A stretch of DNA of 64,000 nt, from the NCBI RefSeq assembly GCF_002263495.1, contig NZ_CP022753.1, positions 1,240,001-1,304,000 of the forward strand. Reading direction: 5' to 3'. The position numbers and the translations under genes were made by a program. Below the pieces are notes generated by a model, which saw only the letters and a list, made by a program, of their open reading frames with translations, did not search any database and was not told the DNA's origin. The DNA comes from Nocardiopsis gilva YIM 90087 (lineage in GTDB: Bacteria; Actinomycetota; Actinomycetes; Streptosporangiales; Streptosporangiaceae). Positions 8,985-16,553 of this stretch are shown piece by piece (positions within the stretch are counted from its first letter, which is position 1; every line of letters starts with the position of its first letter).

Positions 8985-9404
8985 ATGGAGATCCTGTACA
9001 ACGCGGGCGCGGCCCTCGCCTACGGTGTCGTCGGCATGCTGGTCATGGTCGTCGGCTACCTCATCGTGGACCTGCTGACCCCGGGTAAGCTGCACAAGCT
9101 GATCTGGGAGGACGGCAACCGCAACGCGACACTCATGGTGTCGGCCAACACCCTGGGCGTGGCGATCGTCGTGCTCACGGCGATCCTCTCCAGCGAAGAC
9201 GGCCTCGCCGCGGGCCTCATCACCACTGCCGTCTACGGCGGCATCGGCCTCATCCTCATGTCGGCCGCGTTCCTCCTGATCGACCTGCTCACTCCCGCCA
9301 AGATCGGCGACATCCTGCAGCAGCCCGACCTGCACCCCGCCACCTGGGTGAACGCCTCCGCGCACATCGGTGTCGCCCTGGTCGTCGCCGGGGCCATCTC
9401 CTGA
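8985..9404 (+). CDS. DUF350 (YjfL-like) integral membrane protein
   Basis: The 139-residue product has four transmembrane helices in two repeated halves. Each half contains the motif (L/Y)LIDLLTP followed by a helix-capping Lys (LIVDLLTPGKL near residue 27 and LIDLLTPAKI near residue 103). This internal duplication is diagnostic for DUF350, a family linked to membrane stress and polyamine-type clusters. An AGAAGGAAGACAAGG stretch before the ATG serves as ribosome-binding site. It lies between the Asp-rich mini-lipoprotein and the spermidine synthase-like gene. Confidence 0.85.
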   Translation: MEILYNAGAALAYGVVGMLVMVVGYLIVDLLTPGKLHKLIWEDGNRNATLMVSANTLGVAIVVLTAILSSEDGLAAGLITTAVYGGIGLILMSAAFLLIDLLTPAKIGDILQQPDLHPATWVNASAHIGVALVVAGAIS

Positions 9405-9580
9405 CCCACATGGACTGATAGGCGGGCCCTGACGAGCGGCGTGCCTTACCTGGCGAGCCCGCTCGCTCGCCCCACCCGACAGCCGTGCGCGCGAACCAAC
9501 GCCCCGGGCCGAACCACGGTCCGGGGCCGCGTGCGCTCTCCGCAGCACCCCGAAAACCAGGAAAGAGGAACTTCACGTCG

Positions 9581-9610
9581 ATGACTCTTCCCCATCGGAC
9601 AGCGCCGTGA
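9581..9610 (+). CDS. Possible 9-codon leader peptide coupled to the spermidine synthase-like gene
   Basis: ATG at 9581 follows AAAGAGGAA and encodes MTLPHRTAP. Its TGA overlaps the GTG start of the next gene (GTGA). The big gene has no good ribosome-binding site of its own, so translation of this mini-ORF could feed it. It may also be chance. Confidence 0.25.
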   Translation: MTLPHRTAP

Positions 9611-11316
9611 GCGGGTCGGACGCCCGCGACGACGCTCGGTCCCCGCAGCCCGGTCCCGGTGAGCCGAAGGCCGGATCCGTCGCCACCGACGCGGCACCCG
9701 GTGACGGGGCGGGCGCGGTGCCCGAAGCGGCCGAGGTACCCGAGGCCGCCGACGGTCCCGCAGCGGGCCCAGCGCGCGCCAAACTCCCGGTGCCGCCCCG
9801 CCTGGCGCGGTTCCTGGTGCTGTTCGCGGTGTTCGTCTGCGCCGCCTGCGGGCTCGTCTACGAGCTGGCACTGGTCGCCCTCGGCAGCTACCTGCTCGGC
9901 AACACCATCACCCAGGCCTCGATCGTGCTCTCGGTGATGGTGTTCGCGATGGGTGTCGGCTCCCTGGCCTCCAAGCGGCTGCAGGCCCGCTCAGCGCTCT
10001 CGTTCGCGATGATCGAAGGGCTGCTGTCCCTGATCGGCGGCCTGTCGGTGCTGCTGCTCTACGCGTCCTTCGCCTGGTTCAGCCTGTACGGACCCGCACT
10101 GATCCTCATCGCGTTCGTCATCGGCGCGCTCATCGGCGCGGAGATCCCGCTGCTGATGACGCTGATCCAGAAGATCCGCGAGGAGGACGCCGCGACGGCG
10201 GTCGCCGACCTCTTCGCCGCCGACTACGTGGGTGGGCTGATCGGCGGGCTCGCCTTCCCGTTCCTCCTGCTGCCGCTCCTCGGCCTGCCCAAGGGCGCGC
10301 TGACGGTCGGCGCGCTCAACGCCGTCGTGGGCGTCGCCGTCGTGCTGTGGCTGTTCCGCTCGGAGCTGACCCGCGGCGGGCGGCTGCTCCTGGCCGTCGG
10401 GCTGGCTCTGGTCGTGGCGGTACTGGCGGTGGCGTTCGTCGGCTCGGACCGCTTCGAGATGAGCGCGCGCGGGGCGCTCTACCGCGACCCGATCGTCCAC
10501 GCCGAGCGCACCGATTACCAGGAGATCGTCGTCACCGAGGCGTTCGACGGCACGGACACCCGTCTCTTCCTCAACGGTGACCTGCAGTTCTCCTCGCTCG
10601 ACGAGTACCGGTACCACGAGTCGCTGGTCCACCCCGCGATGACCGGCGAGCGCGGCGACGTGCTGCTGCTGGGCGGCGGAGACGGCCTGGCGCTGCGCGA
10701 GGTCCTGCGCTACGACGACGTCCGCCACGTCACCCTGGTCGACCTGGACCCGGCCGTCGTGGACCTGGCCCGCAACGACCCCACCATCCGCGACCTCAAC
10801 GACGACGCGTTCGCCGACCCCCGCGTCGAGGTGGTGCACGAGGACGCCTTCAACTGGCTGCGCGACAACGGGCACGAGTACGACGCCGTCATCGTCGACA
10901 TGCCCGACGGCGAGGACGTCGCCACCTCCAAGCTGTACACCGTGGAGTTCTACACGCTCATGCGGCACGCGATGGCCGACGGCGCGCTGGCCAGCGTGCA
11001 GGCCGGATCCCCCTTCTTCGCCGCCGACGCCTACTGGAGCGTGGGATCGGCCCTCAACGAGGCCGGACTGGCCACCACGCCCTACAACGTGGACGTGCCG
11101 AGCTTCGGGAACTGGGGCTTCTACCTCGCCGCCGACGGTGCGGCGCCCGATCTGGAGCTCTCCGAGGACCATCCCGACCTGCGCTTCCTGGACGACGCGG
11201 TGCTGGACGCCGCCCAGGTCTTCCCCAAGGACCGCCGCCCGGACGGCGCGAAGGCCTCCAGCCTGCTCCACCCGTACATCATCGGGTACCACGAGCGGGG
11301 CTGGGAAGGCTACTGA
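9607..11316 (+). CDS. Membrane-embedded spermidine synthase-like aminopropyltransferase
   Basis: A 569-residue fusion of a polyamine-synthase fold to a membrane domain. A disordered Ala/Pro/Glu-rich N-terminus (1-60) is followed by about seven transmembrane helices (65-280) and a spermidine synthase domain (295-565). That domain has the SAM/dcSAM loop LLLGGGDGLALREVL near residue 352, the acidic LVDLDPAVV, the catalytic-loop region VIVDMPDGEDVATSKLYTVEFY and the substrate-site YRYHESLVHP. Such fusions may act on polyamine-like amines at the membrane, but the real substrate is unknown. It is the last gene of the DUF4178-DUF2617-DUF350 operon. The GTG is the first in-frame start and is probably coupled to a mini-ORF. 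Confidence 0.85.
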   Translation: MSGSDARDDARSPQPGPGEPKAGSVATDAAPGDGAGAVPEAAEVPEAADGPAAGPARAKLPVPPRLARFLVLFAVFVCAACGLVYELALVALGSYLLGNTITQASIVLSVMVFAMGVGSLASKRLQARSALSFAMIEGLLSLIGGLSVLLLYASFAWFSLYGPALILIAFVIGALIGAEIPLLMTLIQKIREEDAATAVADLFAADYVGGLIGGLAFPFLLLPLLGLPKGALTVGALNAVVGVAVVLWLFRSELTRGGRLLLAVGLALVVAVLAVAFVGSDRFEMSARGALYRDPIVHAERTDYQEIVVTEAFDGTDTRLFLNGDLQFSSLDEYRYHESLVHPAMTGERGDVLLLGGGDGLALREVLRYDDVRHVTLVDLDPAVVDLARNDPTIRDLNDDAFADPRVEVVHEDAFNWLRDNGHEYDAVIVDMPDGEDVATSKLYTVEFYTLMRHAMADGALASVQAGSPFFAADAYWSVGSALNEAGLATTPYNVDVPSFGNWGFYLAADGAAPDLELSEDHPDLRFLDDAVLDAAQVFPKDRRPDGAKASSLLHPYIIGYHERGWEGY

Positions 11317-11484
11317 TGGGCTCCGGGCGGTGCGCGGGGAGCGCGATCGGCACCGGACCGCGCACTCGAAACCCCACCTAGCCACGGTCTCACCCGGTTC
11401 TAACCTCCGGAGTCGATCCTTGAGAGTGATGGAGCTGAGCGGGGCGGCAGCCCCCGCTCCCGAGCCACTCGTCCGGAGGACCAC

Positions 11485-13254
11485 ATGAGCGCAAACGACC
11501 CCCACGGCGGTGTCCCGACCGGCGAGGGCCGCGACGACCGTGACCACCGCGATGTCCGCGACGAAAGCGCCGACGGCACCGAGACGACACCGGCGCCCAG
11601 TGCCGAGAACGACCCGAGCGCGCAGGACGCGCCGCGCGCCGACGACGCCCCCAGTGCGGCGAGTGCCGTCGAGGCCGCCGACGGGGAGCCCCGGAGCGCA
11701 GACGCCACCACCGACACCGCCGCCGACTCCTGGCGGTCGGCCGTGCCCAACCACCCGCCGCGCACGCAGGGCGTGCCCGAGGAGGGGTACGCCACGGGCA
11801 CCGGAACCTTCTGGCACTTCGGCCAGCGACCCCCGCAGCAGCCGGAGTCCGCGCCGGGCGCACACGGTCCGGCAGGACAGCACAACCCGCAGACGCCGCC
11901 GTCGGCGGCGTGGATGCCCGGGGCCTCGACGACGCAGACGTTCGGCGCCGTTCCCGGTGGTCCGGGCGGTCCTGGCGGTCCCGGTGGTCCGGGCGGACCC
12001 AGCGGGCCGCACCCCGCCCCCGGCGGGTACGGCGGCGCCGGCCACGGTGCCCCGCCCGAGGCCGCGTTCGGGATGCCTTCCCCCGAACCCGGTCCGCAGA
12101 AGCAGGAGCGGCCGTGGGGGAAGAAGAAGCTGCTCGGAGCGGTCGCCGCGACCGCGGTGGTGACCAGCCTGATCGTGGGTCCCGCCGCCGCGGTCGCCAC
12201 CACCTACTTCCTGGACCGCGGCGACGGCCCGGCCACGAGCTCGCTGACCAGCGGGCAGGCGAGCTCGGTGTCCACTGGCAGCGTCAGCAAGGTCGCGGAG
12301 AAGGTGCTGCCGAGCGTGGTGTCCATTCAGGCCGGAAACTTCGGTGGCAGCGGCGTGGTCATCAGCTCCGACGGGGAGATCCTGACCAACAACCACGTGG
12401 TGGCCGAGGCCCGCGGCGACACGGTCCTGGTGCAGTTCAACGACGGCAGCGAGGCCGAGGCGAAGATCCTCGGCACCGACTCGGTGTCCGACCTCGCGGT
12501 CATCAAGGCCAAGGGCAAGTCCGGTCTCACCCCGGCGACCCTCGGCGACTCCAGCAAGGTCGAGGTGGGCGCGGACGTCGTCGCCATCGGCTCCCCGCTG
12601 GGGCTGTCCGGAACGGTGACCTCCGGCGTGGTCAGCGCGCTCGACCGGCCGGTGAACACCGGCCGCGTCGGGCCGGACCAGCAGGAGCCGCAGGACCCGC
12701 TGTCCCCGTTCGGGTTCGGTGAACCGAACCGCGACCAAGCGCAGCCCCAGACCTCCACCGTCATCAACGCGATCCAGACCGACGCCCCGATCAACCCGGG
12801 GAACTCCGGTGGGCCGCTGATGAACATGAACGGCGAGGTCATCGGGATCAACACGGCCATCGCGAGCACCAACCAGTCCGGTGAGGCGGGTTCGGTCGGC
12901 CTCGGGTTCGCCATCCCGATCAACCAGGCCAAGCCCATCGCCGAGCAGCTGATCAAGCAGGGAAACGCCAGCTACGCCGCCATCGACGCCACGATCACCC
13001 GCACCCGCGACGGCAGGGGCGCGGCCATCGTCGAGACCGCCGAGAACGGCGCCGCCGCCGACGCCGGCCTGAAGCGGGGCGACATCATCACGTCGGTGAA
13101 CGACAAGCAGGTCGACAGCCCCGATGCGCTGATCGCCGCGATCCGCTCCCTGCAGCCCGGCGACAAGGTCAAGATCGGCTACGAGCGCGACGGGAAGGCC
13201 GCCGACGTGGAGCTGACCCTGTCGGCCCAGAGCACGAACGGAACCGGTAGCTAG
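11485..13254 (+). CDS. HtrA/DegP-like membrane-anchored serine protease with PDZ domain
   Basis: A 589-residue PepD-type protease. A long acidic, then Pro/Gly-rich cytoplasmic region (residues 1-205, with a PGG repeat run near 150-170) precedes one transmembrane helix (about 212-235). The trypsin-like domain shows His in LTNNHVVAEA near 302, Asp in DLAVIKAKG near 335 and Ser in NPGNSGGPLMN near 440. A PDZ domain with AADAGLKRGDIITSVN closes the protein. It degrades or chaperones misfolded extracytoplasmic proteins. GGAGGACCAC precedes the ATG. The MprAB-like two-component genes lie about 3.3 kb downstream on the other strand. In mycobacteria that system controls the orthologous pepD. Confidence 0.92.
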   Translation: MSANDPHGGVPTGEGRDDRDHRDVRDESADGTETTPAPSAENDPSAQDAPRADDAPSAASAVEAADGEPRSADATTDTAADSWRSAVPNHPPRTQGVPEEGYATGTGTFWHFGQRPPQQPESAPGAHGPAGQHNPQTPPSAAWMPGASTTQTFGAVPGGPGGPGGPGGPGGPSGPHPAPGGYGGAGHGAPPEAAFGMPSPEPGPQKQERPWGKKKLLGAVAATAVVTSLIVGPAAAVATTYFLDRGDGPATSSLTSGQASSVSTGSVSKVAEKVLPSVVSIQAGNFGGSGVVISSDGEILTNNHVVAEARGDTVLVQFNDGSEAEAKILGTDSVSDLAVIKAKGKSGLTPATLGDSSKVEVGADVVAIGSPLGLSGTVTSGVVSALDRPVNTGRVGPDQQEPQDPLSPFGFGEPNRDQAQPQTSTVINAIQTDAPINPGNSGGPLMNMNGEVIGINTAIASTNQSGEAGSVGLGFAIPINQAKPIAEQLIKQGNASYAAIDATITRTRDGRGAAIVETAENGAAADAGLKRGDIITSVNDKQVDSPDALIAAIRSLQPGDKVKIGYERDGKAADVELTLSAQSTNGTGS

Positions 13255-13273
13255 GCCTGCGGGCCGCCAAGCG

Positions 13274-13320
13274 GCCTCCGGTGCATGCCGTGGGGGACAT
13301 GCGCCGGAGGCTGATCTTTT
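13274..13320 (+). terminator. Rho-independent terminator after the HtrA-like gene
   Basis: Arms GCCTCCGGTGCATG (13274-13287) and CATGCGCCGGAGGC (13298-13311) pair with one mismatch around a 10-nt loop and are followed by TGATCTTTT. It starts 20 nt after the stop codon. Confidence 0.8.
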
Positions 13321-13505
13321 GTGCGCGTGGGAGGTGCCCGCGTCCTGACGACCCCGCCAGCGTGGCGGATCGGTGAACCGGACCGCGCCGAGGCACGTTA
13401 GGTAGGGCGGAAGCACCGCTCCTGCGGCCGCCCGGTGCCCCTCCGGCCACTCCCGCCGGGCGGTGGCCGATTGCGGTCGCGGCGGCCGCCTGCGCGTTCC
13501 TTCCT

Positions 13506-13531
13506 CATGCGCGGGCGGCCGCCCGCGCATG
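13506..13531. repeat. Perfect 26-bp loopless palindrome
   Basis: The half-site CATGCGCGGGCGG (13506-13518) is followed immediately by its exact reverse complement (13519-13531). Confidence 0.85.
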
Positions 13532-13580
13532 CGCGCATTGACGCCCCATTCGCCCAGGTCACGGGGTTCGCATCGAGGTC

Positions 13581-13602
13581 GGTCGCGCCGCGCGGCGCGA
13601 CC
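13581..13602. repeat. Perfect 22-bp loopless palindrome
   Basis: The half-site GGTCGCGCCGC (13581-13591) is followed immediately by its exact reverse complement (13592-13602). It lies 50 bp from the 26-bp palindrome. Confidence 0.85.
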
Positions 13603-13819
13603 TTCAACACCCTGTGCCGACCCGCCACCGGGATCTCCACCCGCAACACACCGATCGGGCAGTCCATAGAGTGGCCCATGCTCGCGTATCGTTCGCGGAA
13701 CCAGGTGGTACTGAGCCGACTTCTCCGCGTCATCGCACGGATGACAGCGGGCCACCGGAGACGATCAGAATCGTGGCGCGCGCCCAATCCCCCACGTGCA
13801 CACACCAGGAGATCCGATC

Positions 13820-15130
13820 ATGGCCGTCACCGACTCCTCTCCCGGACACCGCGCAAGGACAGGGAGCGTTCCCCGGCAGCGCACCGGAACCGGCTCCGCA
13901 CGTCTGCGCGTTCTGATCGGGACCGACACATACCCGCCCGACGTCAACGGCGCCGCCTTCTTCACCGCTCGGCTCGCCCACGGCCTGGCCGAACGCGGTG
14001 TCAACGTGCACGTCCTGTGCCCGTCGCCGGACGGCCCGCCGCGGGTGACCGAGCGGGACGGCGTGGTGGAGCACCGGCTGCGCTCCATGTCGTCGCTGGT
14101 GCACGAGTCCGTCCGGCTCTCGCTTCCGCTCGGCGTCCCGGGCCATATCGACCGGCTGCTCCAGCGGCTGCGGCCCGATGTCATCCACATCCAGAACCAC
14201 TTCATTCTGGGCCGCCTGCTGATCAGCGCCGGGCGTCGGCACGGCATCCCGGTCGTGGCCACTAACCACTTCATGCCGGAGAACCTGTTCAACTACATGT
14301 ACATCCCGCCCGCCCTGCGCAACGCGATCGGCACCTTCGCCTGGCGCGACTTCGCGCGTGTGCTGGCCGACGTCGAGCACGTCACCACGCCGACCCGGAC
14401 CGCCGCCCAGCTCCTGCTCGACCAGGGCTACCGGCGCCCCGTCGAGGCGGTCTCCTGCGGCATCGACCTGTCGCGCTTCCACCCGTTCGGGGACAAGCCG
14501 AGCGGATCGCGGGACCGGCGCCGCTGGACGTCCAAGCGCGACCTCCGCGCCCACCTGGGCGTCCCCGACCAGCCCACCTACCTGTTCGTCGGGCGGCTGG
14601 ACGAGGAGAAGCACATCGAGGACCTCATCAGCGCGCTCCCGCAGGTCACCGTCGAGGGCGCACAACTGGTCCTGGTGGGCACCGGGGCGCAGCGACCGCG
14701 GCTGGAGAAGCTCGCCGAGACCGAGGGCGTCGCCGACCGGGTGCACTTCCTCGGCTTCGTCGATGACGCGGACCTGCCGCTGGCCTACCGCGCCGCGGAC
14801 GTCTTCGCCATCGCGAGCGTGGCGGAGCTGCAGAGCATCGCGACGCTGGAGGCGATGTCGAGCGGGCTGCCGGTCGTCGCCGCCGACGCCATGGCCCTGC
14901 CGCAGCTGGTCGACATCGGCCACAACGGTTATCTCTACGAGCCGGGGAGCAGCTCCGACCTGGCCAAGTATCTGAGTGAGATCCTGGCCTCCGACGATGA
15001 GCGCGTCCGCATGGGGCACGCGAGCCGGGAGATGGCGGCCCGCCACGACCACCAGCGGTCGCTGGACCGGTTCGAGGCGATCTACGCCGAGGCCGCGCGC
15101 GGCGGTTCCCGAACGCGGGCACGCCGCTAG
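13820..15130 (+). CDS. Glycosyltransferase family 4 protein
   Basis: A 436-residue GT-B fold retaining glycosyltransferase. The N-terminal Rossmann domain opens with RVLIGTDTYPPDVNGAAFFT (near residue 33), typical of GT4 enzymes with the Gly-rich acceptor loop. The C-terminal donor domain has YLFVGRLDEEKHIEDLISA, the LGFVDDADLPLAYRAADVF strand and the E-x7-E motif in SIATLEAMSSGLPVVA. The family includes PimB-like and diacylglycerol glucosyltransferases, so a nucleotide-sugar dependent lipid or glycan acceptor is likely but unspecified. ATG 13820 has AGGAG 8 nt upstream and is preferred to GTG 13796. It converges on the DMT-type gene across a bidirectional terminator. Confidence 0.85.
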   Translation: MAVTDSSPGHRARTGSVPRQRTGTGSARLRVLIGTDTYPPDVNGAAFFTARLAHGLAERGVNVHVLCPSPDGPPRVTERDGVVEHRLRSMSSLVHESVRLSLPLGVPGHIDRLLQRLRPDVIHIQNHFILGRLLISAGRRHGIPVVATNHFMPENLFNYMYIPPALRNAIGTFAWRDFARVLADVEHVTTPTRTAAQLLLDQGYRRPVEAVSCGIDLSRFHPFGDKPSGSRDRRRWTSKRDLRAHLGVPDQPTYLFVGRLDEEKHIEDLISALPQVTVEGAQLVLVGTGAQRPRLEKLAETEGVADRVHFLGFVDDADLPLAYRAADVFAIASVAELQSIATLEAMSSGLPVVAADAMALPQLVDIGHNGYLYEPGSSSDLAKYLSEILASDDERVRMGHASREMAARHDHQRSLDRFEAIYAEAARGGSRTRARR

Positions 15131-15148
15131 GTTTTCGTCCCGCTCCCT

Positions 15149-15216
15149 TTCGTTGATCTCGGAGATAGTGGGGCAAAAATCGCCCGTGAGACCCCGATAT
15201 CTCCGAGATCAACGAA
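15149..15216. terminator. Long inverted repeat / bidirectional terminator between convergent genes
   Basis: A perfect 19-bp stem starts with TTCGTTGATCTCGGAGATA (15149-15167) and its reverse complement lies at 15198-15216. The 30-nt loop carries inner pairing (GGGGC...GCCC, GGGG...CCCC) and an AAAAA run. It sits between convergent gene ends. Confidence 0.7.
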
Positions 15217-15229
15217 CAGGGACCGGCGG

Positions 15230-16207
15230 CTACCGCGAGACGGGTTCCTCGGCGTCCTCGTCCGCCATCGGCGGCTCCGATCCGAGGATCGGTGGCGGCG
15301 TGGCCGCGGCCTCCGCCCGGACCTCGGCGGTGGGAGGGCCGGTGTTCACGGCCGCCGCTCCGGTCGCGCGGCCCCGGGCGTGGGTGGCGCGGGCGAGCGT
15401 GATGACGCCGACCGCGCAGACCAGGGCCCCGGCCACCGCGACGGTCGCGGCCAGGGGGTCGTCGGGCAGCCGCTCGCCGAAGAAGACCACGCCGAGGATG
15501 GCGGCGGACATCGGGTCGCTGATCATCAGGGTGGCGTAGGCGAGCGTGAAGTGGCCGGTGCGGTAGGAGTTCTGCACGATCATGCCGCCGCTCAGTCCGA
15601 TGACCAGGGCGAGGACGGTCAGCGGGCGCAATGCCGAGGCCGGGTCGTCGAGCATGCCAACGCCGACGAAGCGCGCGAGCGCGGAGGTGACGGCGAACCC
15701 GACGCCCCCGGCCAGGGCGAACGCCCAGGCCCGCGTGCTGGCGCCGCCAAAGCGGGCCACGAGTACGCACATCAGCATCGCGCCGACGCACACCAGCGGC
15801 ATCAGCACGGTCTCGCGGCCGGTGAGGACGGGGTCCCCTGCGTGCATGGGGAGTGCGGTGAGCAGCGCGATCAGTCCGGCGGTCACGGCAAGGCAGCCGA
15901 GGACCTGGGCCACGGACAGCCGCCGCTTGCCGAAGAAGGCCGCGAGTACGACGGCGAACAGCAGGCCGGTGGTCTGGATCGGCTGGATGAGAATGAGCGG
16001 GGCGTGGACCAGGGCCAGCATGTGGCCGCCAATGCCGACACCGGTAAGAACCAGGCCGAGGAGCCAGCGGCGGCTGCGCATGAGATGGCGGACCAGGTGG
16101 ACCTGGCTGATGCCGAAGGGAGCGCTCACCGCGGCCCGTTCCTGCAGTGCCGCACCCGCCGCGACAGCCAGCGCTCCCACGACGGCGATGATCACTGCCC
16201 ACGTCAT
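15230..16207 (-). CDS. DMT (EamA-like) family integral membrane transporter
   Basis: A 325-residue protein with nine or ten transmembrane helices arranged in two halves. The N-terminal part holds GGHMLALVHAPLILIQPIQTT, a helix pair typical of DMT/EamA-like and NIPA-like magnesium transporter proteins. The C-terminal part ends in VAGALVCAVGVITLARATHARGR. The last 45 residues are a polar Ala/Glu/Pro tail. The substrate cannot be deduced. It begins at an ATG that opens straight into the first helix (MTWAVIIAVVGALAVAAG) and lies about 350 nt downstream of the sensor-kinase gene on the same strand, so an independent promoter is likely. Confidence 0.75.
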   Translation of the reverse strand: MTWAVIIAVVGALAVAAGAALQERAAVSAPFGISQVHLVRHLMRSRRWLLGLVLTGVGIGGHMLALVHAPLILIQPIQTTGLLFAVVLAAFFGKRRLSVAQVLGCLAVTAGLIALLTALPMHAGDPVLTGRETVLMPLVCVGAMLMCVLVARFGGASTRAWAFALAGGVGFAVTSALARFVGVGMLDDPASALRPLTVLALVIGLSGGMIVQNSYRTGHFTLAYATLMISDPMSAAILGVVFFGERLPDDPLAATVAVAGALVCAVGVITLARATHARGRATGAAAVNTGPPTAEVRAEAAATPPPILGSEPPMADEDAEEPVSR

Positions 16208-16553
16208 GTACGGACCTGCCCCTTCCCCTCACGACCGGCCCGCGTCGGCATGAGCTGCCACGCCTGTGCCCAGTTCCCATCTGCCTTAACGGCGCACTCT
16301 GGCGATCCGGTTCTCCCCAGCACCGGGATTCGGCCACTGTAGAAAGCAGGGGGTGGGGGAGGCCATGGACCGGAGACACCTCCGCGAAGGGGTGCAGGCA
16401 CTACTTGCCCCTGACGGCCTGTTCCCTTCGGCCCCTGGTATGGTCGGCGACCATCCGCCGCGCACCTGCCCGGACCCGGCCGGAGGCGGAGGAGAGCGAC
16501 GATACGGGGCAGATCGAGACTACCCGGTCGCGAGCACGGGCCGGGGCCGTCGC
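16208..16553. other. Intergenic region between sensor kinase and DMT transporter genes
   Basis: No gene is seen in these 346 nt. A 15-bp inverted repeat ATGGTC-GGC-GACCAT at 16440-16454 could be an operator or weak terminator. The promoter of the transporter gene should lie near 16210-16300, but no good motif is visible. Confidence 0.35.

Larger units (their letters stand above)
13321..13819. other. Palindrome-rich intergenic region upstream of the GT4 gene
   Basis: These 499 nt hold no convincing gene, although a 135-codon frame is open on the minus strand (13398-13805). They contain two perfect loopless palindromes (listed separately), a short CCGCCA/TGGCGG hairpin at 13352-13366, and a CCGCCCGG...CCGGGCGG inverted pair at about 13429-13462. 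The density suggests a REP-like or structured-RNA element. Confidence 0.4.

Noticed and set aside
9991-13755. 1254-codon minus-strand frame across the synthase-like and HtrA-like genes
   Set aside because: It is the antisense of two well-supported genes, a common GC-skew effect of high-GC genomes.
13398-13805. 135-codon minus-strand frame in the palindrome-rich spacer
   Set aside because: Its sequence is mostly generated by the palindromes and Arg-rich; no family and no convincing ribosome-binding site.
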